Origin: Streptomyces sp. MNU76
GTDB lineage: Bacteria; Actinomycetota; Actinomycetes; Streptomycetales; Streptomycetaceae
Direction: 5' to 3'
DNA length: 64,000 nucleotides
Assembly: GCF_020982545.1 (NCBI RefSeq)
Contig: NZ_JAJKLK010000003.1
Span: 186,001 to 250,000 of the forward strand
Under the pieces are notes generated by a model that saw only the letters and a list, made by a program, of their open reading frames with translations, was not told the origin of the DNA and ran no database searches. Numbering within the stretch: the stretch's first letter is position 1; each line of letters begins with the position of its first letter. The position numbers and the translations under genes were made by a program. Shown piece by piece: positions 9,363 through 16,669 of the stretch.

Positions 9363-9702
9363 ATCCCCCGAGCGGAAGCCGGACCTGGCGGCGCTGCAGC
9401 GGCGGCTCGCCGAGTTCGCCGCCGCCCGCGACTGGCAGCAGTACCACACGCCCAAGAACCTGGTCTCCGCGCTGAGCGTCGAGGCGTCCGAACTCGTCGA
9501 GATCTTCCAGTGGTTGACGCCGGAGGAGTCGGCTCGTGTGATGTCGGACCCGGAGACCGCCCAGCGCGTCGGGGACGAGGTGGCCGACGTGCTCGCCTAT
9601 CTGCTCCAGCTCTGCGAGGTGCTGGGGATCGACCTGTTGTCAGCGCTGGATGCGAAGATCGACCGCAACGAACGGAGATTTCCGGCACCGGGGCGACCCT
9701 GA
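9349..9702 (+). CDS. MazG-like nucleotide pyrophosphohydrolase
   Basis: 117 residues from GTG 9349, inside the end of the ATPase gene. It has the all-alpha MazG/dCTPase fold signatures: RDWQQYHTPKNLVSALSVEA (residues about 24-43), EASELVEIFQWLTPEE with the EASEL metal-binding EXXE, and DEVADVLAYLLQLCEVLGID with the second acidic motif EXXD. Such enzymes hydrolyse non-canonical or excess NTP/dNTP to the monophosphate and pyrophosphate in the cytosol, as house-cleaning functions. The length fits the RS21-C6/MazG-like group. The tight overlap with the ATPase suggests a functional pair. Confidence 0.88.
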   Translation: MKDPESPERKPDLAALQRRLAEFAAARDWQQYHTPKNLVSALSVEASELVEIFQWLTPEESARVMSDPETAQRVGDEVADVLAYLLQLCEVLGIDLLSALDAKIDRNERRFPAPGRP

Positions 9703-9756
9703 GGACGCTCGACGCTGAGCACCTCCATCCGGTTGTCACTCTCCGGAGTTGAAAAG

Positions 9757-9783
9757 TTGTCCACAGCCGACTTGTTATCCACA
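9757..9783 (+). promoter_or_regulatory. Pair of DnaA-box-like sites
   Basis: TTGTCCACA (9757-9765) and TTATCCACA (9775-9783) lie in the same orientation, 18 bp apart, in the gap between the MazG-like gene and the DUF6099-type gene. TTGTCCACA is the preferred Streptomyces DnaA box and TTATCCACA the classical consensus. Two exact matches this close by chance in high-GC DNA are unlikely. Confidence 0.6.
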
Positions 9784-9895
9784 GATTTCAGGCTTCCTCT
9801 GGCTTTCTGTCTCAGCGGCCCTCACTGTGGGTAATGAACAGGCAGGAGTTCGGGCGGACGTGTGAGAGCGCGTCGGGGAAAGTCGGGGGCAGCGC

Positions 9896-10372
9896 ATGGA
9901 TGCGGTGCGGCTCATCTTCGCGAGCAGGCGTGCTCTGGCGGGCAGCGTCGAGGGACCTCAGATCATGGCGGAGGCGTGGCAGTCCTATGCCCTCGCTCAG
10001 GCGATCGGGAGCCGTCTCGCGGTCTCGGGACCTCCCGAACTGCGGGGTGAGGCACTGGGGTTGACCGAACTGGCCGGCAGCGGCTGCGGCATACTCGGCG
10101 CCCCGCCGCTCGGTGTGGGCGACTTACGCGCCGCCCGGCTCACCGAGTTGGGCGACGCCCACGAGTCGCTGCTGCGGCTCGGGGGCCTGCTGGGCGAGGT
10201 CGGCATCGCGCTCGTGGGTCTGGCGAGCGGGGCGGACGACGAGGCGACGTACTGGCAGTGCATGGAGGCGATCGACGCGGCGGACGAGGCACGGGACCGG
10301 GTGCTGGAAATGCTGCGGCGGCTGGCCGTCAGAGAACAGGTCCTGTCGGAGAGAGACGCGGCGGCGGGGTGA
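9896..10372 (+). CDS. Conserved Streptomyces protein, DUF6099-type
   Basis: 158 residues from ATG 9896. It begins MDAVRLIFASRRALAGSVEG and is almost wholly alpha-helical by composition, with repeated Leu/Ala/Glu heptad-like runs (LTELGDAHESLLRLGGLLGE, AIDAADEARDRVLEMLRRLA). No signal peptide or membrane segment is seen, so it is cytosolic. I believe this is the actinobacterial DUF6099 family, whose function is unknown. It is followed by the strong inverted repeat at 10401-10481. Two DnaA-box-like sites lie just upstream of its start, inside its probable promoter region, which might link it to the replication cycle (inference). Confidence 0.7.
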   Translation: MDAVRLIFASRRALAGSVEGPQIMAEAWQSYALAQAIGSRLAVSGPPELRGEALGLTELAGSGCGILGAPPLGVGDLRAARLTELGDAHESLLRLGGLLGEVGIALVGLASGADDEATYWQCMEAIDAADEARDRVLEMLRRLAVREQVLSERDAAAG

Positions 10373-10400
10373 GCCGCTCGGGACGGGCCGGCGCCTGCTC

Positions 10401-10481
10401 CTAGGGTCTGTCGTTTGGATCACGCCGGCTTCGGGCGAGGGCGCCCCGCGGCCCAGGCGTGATCCAAACGACAGGCCCTAG
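10401..10481. terminator. Long inverted repeat, bidirectional terminator-like element
   Basis: Arms of 26 bp (10401-10426 and 10456-10481) match at 25 positions around a 29-nt loop; the arm core is TGTCGTTTGGATCACGCC. It sits between convergent genes and could terminate both. The arm sequence resembles a dispersed intergenic repeat of Streptomyces (from memory), so it may also be a mobile-type repeat. Confidence 0.7.
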
Positions 10482-10578
10482 GGGCGCGGGGAACTGCTCG
10501 ACGAGCCCTCACCCACCCGCAGTCGAAGAACGCACCTCGGCGGGCGGGGGAGGGGGCGCGGCCCCCGAACACGGCGAG

Positions 10579-10606
10579 CGCCCGGCCGGAAACGCACGGC
10601 CGGGCG
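10579..10606 (-). terminator. Rho-independent-like hairpin after the 10631-10798 gene
   Basis: CGCCCGGCCG, an 8-nt loop, CGGCCGGGCG: a perfect 10-bp GC-rich stem 25 bp past the stop of the minus-strand small gene. Confidence 0.6.
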
Positions 10607-10630
10607 TCGGGGTTCGTGGCAAGGAGAACC

Positions 10631-10798
10631 TCAGGCGGGTCCGCTCTCCTCCGTGGAGGCGGCCCGCGGTGCGGAGAACTCCGCGTCGAGCTGGGACAGG
10701 TCCGCGTTCAGGGCAGCCATCAGCTCCTCCATCTGCTGGAGCAGACCCTTCGGCTGCGCAGGCACGGCAGCCTGCTCCGGCACGGCTTCCTGGGACAT
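10631..10798 (-). CDS. Small acidic helical protein of unknown function
   Basis: 55 residues from ATG 10798: MSQEAVPEQAAVPAQPKGLL, then a helix with heptad character (QQMEELMAALNADLSQLDAE) and a disordered acidic end (STEESGPA). No Cys, no signal peptide and no membrane segment. The frame is followed by its own hairpin and is divergent from the LLM oxidoreductase gene, which supports it as a true gene. I do not recognise the family. A short coiled-coil adaptor is the best reading; a peptide precursor is less likely because there is no recognisable core or maturation enzyme next to it. Confidence 0.55.
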   Translation of the reverse strand: MSQEAVPEQAAVPAQPKGLLQQMEELMAALNADLSQLDAEFSAPRAASTEESGPA

Positions 10799-11038
10799 GT
10801 GACGGCCTCCTCGGCCCTCGCCCCCCGAGGGGGCACGTGGTGCGGGCGTCCCGGCAGCGGCCGCCGGCGACGGGTGCCGGGCGGTCCGGCTCCATCCCGA
10901 GCAACGATCACCGTTACGGCCGGTCACTGACGCCGCCCGTCCCGGGCGCCGGATTGACGGTTTTTCACCCGACCGTGGCCCCAAGGCGCCAGCGTGACCG
11001 GTGCCGTTGACCGGGGGGTCAGCGTGCAGGATGGAGGC

Positions 11039-11962
11039 ATGGATCTTCGCATCTTCACCGAGCCCCAGCAGGGGGCGACCTACGACACCCTCCTCACCGT
11101 CGCCAAGGCGACCGAGGACCTCGGATTCGACGCGTTCTTCCGTTCCGACCACTATCTCCGCATGGGCTCGTCGGACGGCCTGCCCGGCCCCACGGACGCC
11201 TGGATCACCCTGGCCGGGCTCGCCCGCGAGACCAAACGCATCCGCCTCGGCACCCTGATGACCGCAGGAACCTTCCGCCTGCCGGGTGTGCTCGCCATCC
11301 AGGTCGCGCAGATCGACCAGATGTCCGGCGGCCGGGTCGAACTCGGGCTGGGCGCGGGCTGGTTCGAGGAGGAGCACAAGGCGTACGGCATCCCGTTCCC
11401 GAAGGAGAAGTTCGGGCGCCTGGAGGAGCAGCTGGCCATCGTCACCGGTCTGTGGGCCACCGAGGTCGGCAAGACGTTCTCGTACGAGGGCACCCACTAC
11501 CAGCTGACCGACTCGCCCGCGCTGCCCAAGCCCGCGCAGGCCAAGGTGCCCGTCCTCATCGGCGGCCACGGCGCGGTCCGCACCCCGCGGCTCGCCGCGC
11601 GGTACGCCGACGAGTTCAACATGCCGTTCGCCTCGATCGAGGACAGCGAGCGCCAGTTCGGCCGGGTCCGCATGGCCGCGGAGGAGGCCGGCCGCAAGGG
11701 TGACGACCTCGTGTACTCGAACGCCCTGGTCGTGTGCGTGGGCAAGGACGACGCCGAGGTCGCCCGGCGCGCCGCCGCGATCGGCCGCGAGGTCGACGAG
11801 CTCAAGGCCAACGGGCTGGCCGGCTCCCCGGCGGAGGTCGTCGACAAGCTCGGCCGCTACCGGGCCATCGGCTCCCAGCGCGTCTACCTCCAGATCCTCG
11901 ACCTCGACGACCTGGGCCACCTGGAGCTGATCTCCGGCCAGGTGCAGTCCCAGCTGTCCTAG
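11039..11962 (+). CDS. LLM-class F420-dependent oxidoreductase
   Basis: 307 residues from ATG 11039 (MDLRIFTEPQ). It is a luciferase-like TIM barrel with DTLLTVAKATEDLGFDAFFR and SDHYLRMG near the N-terminus, IRLGTLMTAGTFRLPGVLAI, GRVELGLGAGWFEEEHKAYG and VPVLIGGHGAVRTPRLAARY. These are typical of the TIGR03560-type F420-dependent group. It probably transfers hydride between F420H2 and an unknown small substrate in the cytosol. The upstream GTG at 10994 in frame is less likely because the homology begins at the chosen ATG. It is a single gene with its own terminator-like hairpin. Confidence 0.85.
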   Translation: MDLRIFTEPQQGATYDTLLTVAKATEDLGFDAFFRSDHYLRMGSSDGLPGPTDAWITLAGLARETKRIRLGTLMTAGTFRLPGVLAIQVAQIDQMSGGRVELGLGAGWFEEEHKAYGIPFPKEKFGRLEEQLAIVTGLWATEVGKTFSYEGTHYQLTDSPALPKPAQAKVPVLIGGHGAVRTPRLAARYADEFNMPFASIEDSERQFGRVRMAAEEAGRKGDDLVYSNALVVCVGKDDAEVARRAAAIGREVDELKANGLAGSPAEVVDKLGRYRAIGSQRVYLQILDLDDLGHLELISGQVQSQLS

Positions 11963-11969
11963 CGAAGAC

Positions 11970-11997
11970 GTCCCGCGCCCGGCCCGGGGCGCGGGAC
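11970..11997 (+). terminator. Hairpin after LLM oxidoreductase gene
   Basis: GTCCCGCGCC and GGCGCGGGAC form a 10-bp perfect stem with an 8-nt loop, starting 7 bp past the stop codon. Confidence 0.6.
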
Positions 11998-12163
11998 GGC
12001 GCCGCCCGGGCCACCACCGCCCCGGGCCGACACCCAGGTGCCCGGCCCCAGGCCCCCGGGCGGGGCGCGGGACGGCGGCGCGCCCTCACCGACTACCTCA
12101 CCGCCGAGAGCCCCGTCGCCCCACCGGGCACCGACCGGGTCACCGAGCTGCCCTGATGTCGGG
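11998..12163. other. Intergenic stretch with a gene-tail-like frame
   Basis: The plus-strand stretch ending at the TGA near 12154 reads RRALTDYLTAESPVAPPGTD then RVTELP, with coding-like composition. It looks like the last 25-30 codons of a lost gene, but no upstream part exists. Confidence 0.25.
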
Positions 12164-12205
12164 CCCGCGTCGTGGCCGCGGGGTCGGCCGCGGCCACGAC
12201 GCGGG
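12164..12205 (+). terminator. Perfect 18-bp inverted repeat
   Basis: Arms 12164-12181 and 12188-12205 are perfectly complementary (arm begins CCCGCGTCGTGG) around a 6-nt loop. It would fold into a very stable hairpin, insulating the hen1-pnkp operon from upstream transcription. Confidence 0.7.
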
Positions 12206-12297
12206 GGCGGCCCTCCGGCGAAAATGCCTCAGTGCGCCCCGAACCTTCGCTGTACGTTGGGCGTCCATCCAGACACCCACGACGAGGCAACCCCACC

Positions 12298-13878
12298 GTG
12301 TTCCTGACGATCAGTACCATCGGCACCCCAGAGCGCCCCGCGACCGATCTCGGTTTCCTGCTGCACAAGCATCCCGACAAGGCGCAGGCGTTCTCCACCT
12401 CCTACGGCACAGCGCACGTCCTCTACCCCGAGGCGGACGTCGAGCGGTGCACGGCAGCGCTGCTGCTGGAGGTGGACGCGGTGGCACTGGTCAGAAGGGG
12501 CAAGGGCAAGGGCCGCGGCGGCGCCCCCGACGCGGCGCTCGCCCAGTACGTCAACGACCGCCCGTACGCGGCCTCCTCCCTGCTCGCCGTCGCGCTGAAC
12601 GACGTCTTCTCCAGCGCCGTGCGCGGCCAGTGCAAGGCCCGCCCCGAACTCCCGGAGCAGGTCCGCCCGCTGCGCGTCGAGATACCGGCGCTGCCCGCCC
12701 GCGGCGGCCCGGATCTCGTCGTCAAGCTCTTCGCGCCACTCGGCTGGACCGTCACCGCCGAGGCGGTGCCGCTGGACACCCAGTTCCCCGAATGGGGTGC
12801 CTCCCGCTATGTGCGGCTCGTCCTGGAGTCGGAGTCGCTGACCCTCGCCGAGGCGCTGCGCCACCTGTACGTGCTGCTGCCGGTGCTCGACGACGCCAAG
12901 CACTACTGGGTGTCGTCCGACGAGGTGGACAAGCTGCTGCGCGTCGGCGAGGGCTGGCTCCCGGACCACCCCGAGCACAAGCTGATCACCAGCCGGTACC
13001 TGTCCCGCCGCTGGTCGCTGACCCGGCAGGCCATGGAGCGCATGGAACTCGTCCGGCTGGCCGAGGCCGACGACAGCGAGGTCGAGGAGATCGACAACGC
13101 GGTCGAGGAATCCGCGGACGGGGAGGCCGACGGCGAGATCACGGCGGAGGCCGAGGCCGAGTCCGAGATCGAGCCGGGGGCCGTCGCCGAGACCGGGGCC
13201 GAGGCCGGCACCGGGGCCGAGTCCGTCGAGAAGCCGACTCCGCTGGCCGTGCAGCGGCGCGACGCGATCATCGCCGCGCTCAAGGACTCCGGGGCCGCCC
13301 GCGTCCTCGACCTGGGCTGTGGTCAGGGCCAGTTGGTGCAGGTGCTGCTCAAGGACGTCCGGTTCACCGAGATCGTCGGCACGGACGTCTCGATGCGCGC
13401 GCTCACCATCGCCTCCCGCCGCCTCAAGCTCGACCGCATGGGCGAGCGTCAGGCATCCCGCGTCCAGCTCTTCCAGAGCTCCCTCGCCTACACCGACAAG
13501 CGCCTCAAGGGCTACGACGCCGCCGTGCTCTGCGAGGTCGTCGAGCACCTCGACCTGGCCCGGCTACCGGCCCTGGAGTACGCCGTGTTCGGCTCGGCCC
13601 GCCCCCGCACCGTCCTCGTGACCACCCCGAACGTCGAGTACAACGTCCGCTGGGAATCCCTTCCCGCCGGGCACGCCCGGCACAGCGACCACCGCTTCGA
13701 GTGGACCCGGGAGGAGTTCCGCGCCTGGGCGACGACCGTGGCCGAACGGCATGGCTACGACGTCGAGTTCGTACCCGTCGGGCCCGACGACCCGGAGGTG
13801 GGGCCGCCCACCCAGATGGGTGTGTTCAAGCAGCGCGACACCGACAGGACCGACGAGAAGGAGGCGAAGGCAGCATGA
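12298..13878 (+). CDS. hen1: 3'-terminal RNA ribose 2'-O-methyltransferase Hen1
   Basis: 526 residues from GTG 12298 (VFLTISTIGT). The N-terminal 240 residues form the bacterial Hen1 N-domain (DLGFLLHKHPDKAQAFSTSY). An acidic, Glu/Ala-rich low-complexity linker (about 260-310) precedes the C-terminal SAM-dependent methyltransferase: VLDLGCGQGQLVQ (about 334) and the metal-binding CEVVEHLD (about 411) with a further His in HSDHRFEW. In characterised bacterial Pnkp/Hen1 systems Hen1 methylates the 2'-OH at a cleaved RNA end before ligation, protecting the repaired tRNA from renewed ribotoxin attack. It overlaps pnkp by ATGA, so the two are translated together and act as a complex. The linker length varies between species. 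Confidence 0.95.
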   Translation: MFLTISTIGTPERPATDLGFLLHKHPDKAQAFSTSYGTAHVLYPEADVERCTAALLLEVDAVALVRRGKGKGRGGAPDAALAQYVNDRPYAASSLLAVALNDVFSSAVRGQCKARPELPEQVRPLRVEIPALPARGGPDLVVKLFAPLGWTVTAEAVPLDTQFPEWGASRYVRLVLESESLTLAEALRHLYVLLPVLDDAKHYWVSSDEVDKLLRVGEGWLPDHPEHKLITSRYLSRRWSLTRQAMERMELVRLAEADDSEVEEIDNAVEESADGEADGEITAEAEAESEIEPGAVAETGAEAGTGAESVEKPTPLAVQRRDAIIAALKDSGAARVLDLGCGQGQLVQVLLKDVRFTEIVGTDVSMRALTIASRRLKLDRMGERQASRVQLFQSSLAYTDKRLKGYDAAVLCEVVEHLDLARLPALEYAVFGSARPRTVLVTTPNVEYNVRWESLPAGHARHSDHRFEWTREEFRAWATTVAERHGYDVEFVPVGPDDPEVGPPTQMGVFKQRDTDRTDEKEAKAA

Positions 13879-16463
13879 GCGAGACCACCCGGCAGACCGG
13901 CAAGGGGCGCATCCTGCCCGTCACCGACCTCTCCCTCGTGGTGCTGATCGGCGCCTCCGGCTCGGGCAAGTCCACGTTCGCCCGACGCCACTTCGAGCCC
14001 ACCGAGATCATCTCCTCCGACTTCTGCCGGGGACTGGTCTCGGACGACGAGAACGACCAGAGCGCGACGAAGGACGCCTTCGACGTGCTCCACTACATCG
14101 CGGGCAAGCGCCTCGCGGCCGGCCGCCGTACCGTCGTCGACGCGACCAGCGTGCAGCAGGAGTCCCGCCGACAGCTGATCGAACTGGCCCGGAAGCACGA
14201 CGTGCTGCCGATCGCCGTCGTGCTCGACGTACCGGAGGAGGTGTGCGCCGCGCGCAACGCGGCCCGCACCGACCGCGCCGACATGCCGCGCCGCGTCATC
14301 CAGCGCCACACCCGCGAACTGCGCCGCTCCCTCAGGCACCTGGAGCGCGAGGGCTTCCGCAAGGTGCACGTCCTGCGGGGCGTCGAGGAGATCGACCACG
14401 CCACGATCGTCACCGAGAAGCGCTTCAACGACCTCACCCACCTCACCGGCCCGTTCGACATCGTCGGCGACATCCACGGCTGCGCGAGCGAACTGGAGGC
14501 GCTGCTCGGCAAGCTGGGCTACGTCGACGGCGTCCACCCGGAAGGCCGCACGGCCGTCTTCGTCGGCGACCTGGTCGACCGGGGGCCGGACAGCCCGGCC
14601 GTGCTGCGCCGCGTGATGTCGATGGTCGGCTCCGGCAACGCGCTCTGCGTGCCCGGCAACCACGAGAACAAGTACGGCCGTTACCTGAAGGGCCGCAACG
14701 TCCAGCACACCCACGGGCTCGCCGAGACCATCGCGCAGATGGAGGACGAGAGCGAGGAGTTCAAGCAGGAGGTGCGGCGGTTCATCGACGGGCTCGTCAG
14801 CCACTACGTCCTCGACGGCGGGAAGCTGGTCGTCTGTCACGCCGGTCTGCCGGAGAAGTACCACGGCCGCACCTCCGGCCGGGTCCGCAGCCACGCGCTG
14901 TACGGCGACACCACGGGCGAGACCGACGAGTTCGGGCTGCCGGTGCGCTACCCGTGGGCGCAGGACTACCGGGGCCGCGCCGCCGTGGTCTACGGCCACA
15001 CCCCGGTGCCCACCGCCACCTGGCTGAACAACACCATCTGCCTCGACACGGGTGCCGTCTTCGGTGGCAGGCTCACCGCGCTGCGCTGGCCGGAGCGCGA
15101 ACTCGTCGACGTACCGGCCGAGAAGGTCTGGTACGAGCCGGCCAGGCCGCTGGCCACCGAGGCGCCCGGCGGGCACGAGGGCAGGCCGCTGGACCTGGCG
15201 GACGTGCACGGCCGTCGGGTCGTCGAGACCCGGCACGCCGGCCGGGTGTCGGTCCGCGAGGAGAACGCGGCCGCGGCCCTGGAGGTCATGAGCCGTTTCG
15301 CGGTCGACCCGCGGCTGCTGCCGTATCTGCCGCCGACCATGGCGCCGACCGCGACCTCGCACGTGGAGGGCTACCTGGAACATCCGGCGGAGGCGTTCGC
15401 GCAGTACAGGGAGGACGGTGTCGCGCGGGTCGTGTGCGAGGAGAAGCACATGGGTTCCCGGGCGGTGGTCCTGGTCTGCCGCGACGCGGACGCGGCCCGC
15501 GCCCGCTTCGGCGGTGGGGGCACCTCCCGCTCGAGCGCAGCCGAGAGTGGGGGAGGGCCCACCGGTTCCCTCTACACCCGTACCGGCCGCCCGTTCTTCG
15601 ACGACCAGGCACGCACCGAGCTGGTCCTCGCCAGGATCCGCGAGGCCGTCACGGCGGCCGGGCTCTGGGACGAACTCGACACCGACTGGCTGCTGCTGGA
15701 CGCCGAGCTGATGCCCTGGTCGCTGAAGGCGTCCGGGCTGCTGCGCACCCAGTACGCGGCCGTCGGGGCCGCCTCCGCCGCGGTGTTCCCGGGCGCGCTG
15801 GCCGCCCTGGAGGGCGCGGCGGCACGCGGCGTCGACGTGGGCGAGCTGCTGGGCAAGCAGCGCGAGCGGGCCGCCGACGGCGCCGCGTTCACGGAGGCGT
15901 ACCGGCGCTACTGCTGGCCCACCGAGGGTCTGGACGGCGTCCGGCTCGCCCCCTTCCAGATCCTCGCGGTCCAGGGCCGCAGCCTCGCCGCGCTCCCGCA
16001 CGACGAGCAGCTCGCGCTCCTGGACCGGCTCGTCGAGTACGACGTCAGCGGCCTGCTGCAGACCACCCGGCGCCTCTTCGTCGACACCGGGGACGAGGCC
16101 TCGGTGCGGGCCGGCATCGACTGGTGGCTGGAGATGACCGGCCGCGGCGGCGAGGGCATGGTCGTCAAGCCGGTCGGGGCGGTCGTGCGCAGCGGACAGG
16201 GACGGTTGGTCCAGCCGGGCATCAAGTGCCGGGGCCGGGAGTACCTGCGGATCATCTACGGCCCGGAGTACACCCGCCCGGAGAACCTCGCCCGGCTGCG
16301 CGGCCGGTTCCTCAACCACAAGCGGTCCCTCGCCCTGCGCGAGTACGCCCTGGGTCTGGAGGCCCTGGACCGACTCGCCGAGGGAGAGCCGCTGTGGCGG
16401 GTGCACGAGGCGGTGTTCGGGGTACTGGCCCTGGAGTCGGAGCCCGTCGACCCCCGGTTGTGA
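13875..16463 (+). CDS. pnkp: Polynucleotide kinase-phosphatase-ligase Pnkp
   Basis: 862 residues from ATG 13875, overlapping the hen1 stop. Three catalytic modules are visible. The kinase has a P-loop LIGASGSGKST (about 24-34). A calcineurin-like phosphatase carries DIVGDIHG (about 194), GDLVDRGPD (about 231), GNHENK (about 261) and YGHTPV. A ligase/adenylyltransferase has CEEKHMGSRAV (Lys about 524) and the C-terminal KPVG/IKCRGREYLRIIYGPEY. Together they heal and seal broken RNA: 5' phosphorylation, 2',3'-phosphate removal and adenylated-end sealing with Hen1. One oddity is a 14-16-residue in-frame insertion (GGGGTSRSSAAESGGG) near residue 546 in the ligase domain, encoded by a hairpin repeat (see 15513-15557). 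All key motifs are otherwise intact. Confidence 0.95.
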   Translation: MSETTRQTGKGRILPVTDLSLVVLIGASGSGKSTFARRHFEPTEIISSDFCRGLVSDDENDQSATKDAFDVLHYIAGKRLAAGRRTVVDATSVQQESRRQLIELARKHDVLPIAVVLDVPEEVCAARNAARTDRADMPRRVIQRHTRELRRSLRHLEREGFRKVHVLRGVEEIDHATIVTEKRFNDLTHLTGPFDIVGDIHGCASELEALLGKLGYVDGVHPEGRTAVFVGDLVDRGPDSPAVLRRVMSMVGSGNALCVPGNHENKYGRYLKGRNVQHTHGLAETIAQMEDESEEFKQEVRRFIDGLVSHYVLDGGKLVVCHAGLPEKYHGRTSGRVRSHALYGDTTGETDEFGLPVRYPWAQDYRGRAAVVYGHTPVPTATWLNNTICLDTGAVFGGRLTALRWPERELVDVPAEKVWYEPARPLATEAPGGHEGRPLDLADVHGRRVVETRHAGRVSVREENAAAALEVMSRFAVDPRLLPYLPPTMAPTATSHVEGYLEHPAEAFAQYREDGVARVVCEEKHMGSRAVVLVCRDADAARARFGGGGTSRSSAAESGGGPTGSLYTRTGRPFFDDQARTELVLARIREAVTAAGLWDELDTDWLLLDAELMPWSLKASGLLRTQYAAVGAASAAVFPGALAALEGAAARGVDVGELLGKQRERAADGAAFTEAYRRYCWPTEGLDGVRLAPFQILAVQGRSLAALPHDEQLALLDRLVEYDVSGLLQTTRRLFVDTGDEASVRAGIDWWLEMTGRGGEGMVVKPVGAVVRSGQGRLVQPGIKCRGREYLRIIYGPEYTRPENLARLRGRFLNHKRSLALREYALGLEALDRLAEGEPLWRVHEAVFGVLALESEPVDPRL
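15513..15557 (+). repeat. Dispersed Streptomyces-type hairpin repeat inserted in pnkp
   Basis: The stretch contains GGTGGGGGCACCTCCC, then gctcgagcgcagccgag, then agtGGGGGAGG. The CCTCCC and GGGGGAGG ends can pair around the central loop. From memory, very similar sequences are abundant in Streptomyces intergenic regions. Here it is in frame inside a coding sequence and adds a flexible Gly/Ser loop. Confidence 0.55.
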
Positions 16464-16471
16464 GACCGACG

Positions 16472-16502
16472 CCCGCCACGGACGACCCTCGTCCGTGGCG
16501 GG
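16472..16502 (+). terminator. Terminator hairpin after pnkp
   Basis: CCCGCCACGGAC (16472-16483) and GTCCGTGGCGGG (16491-16502) form a perfect 12-bp stem with a 7-nt loop, 9 bp past the stop. Confidence 0.75.
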
Positions 16503-16669
16503 TGGACCCGCGCCCGTGACATGACATTGCGGCTGATAATGTCGCGAGCAGGCGTGGCCGTGTTCCGCGTTCGAGAGGTTCCGGCGGTGCTCGGGGAGAC
16601 AGCGATCGAAGCCGATCGCAGGCGACCGCTGTCACCCGAGTCGGTCCCATCGGTCCCAGTCGAAGGTAT

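Noticed and set aside
10631..10798. Small gene as a RiPP precursor
   Set aside because: No core-like residues (no Cys/Ser/Thr cluster) and no modifying enzyme adjacent; the LLM oxidoreductase is a generic divergent neighbour.
13751..16519. 922-codon plus-strand frame over hen1/pnkp
   Set aside because: Shadow in another frame of pnkp; Arg/Ala/Pro-rich with no domain.
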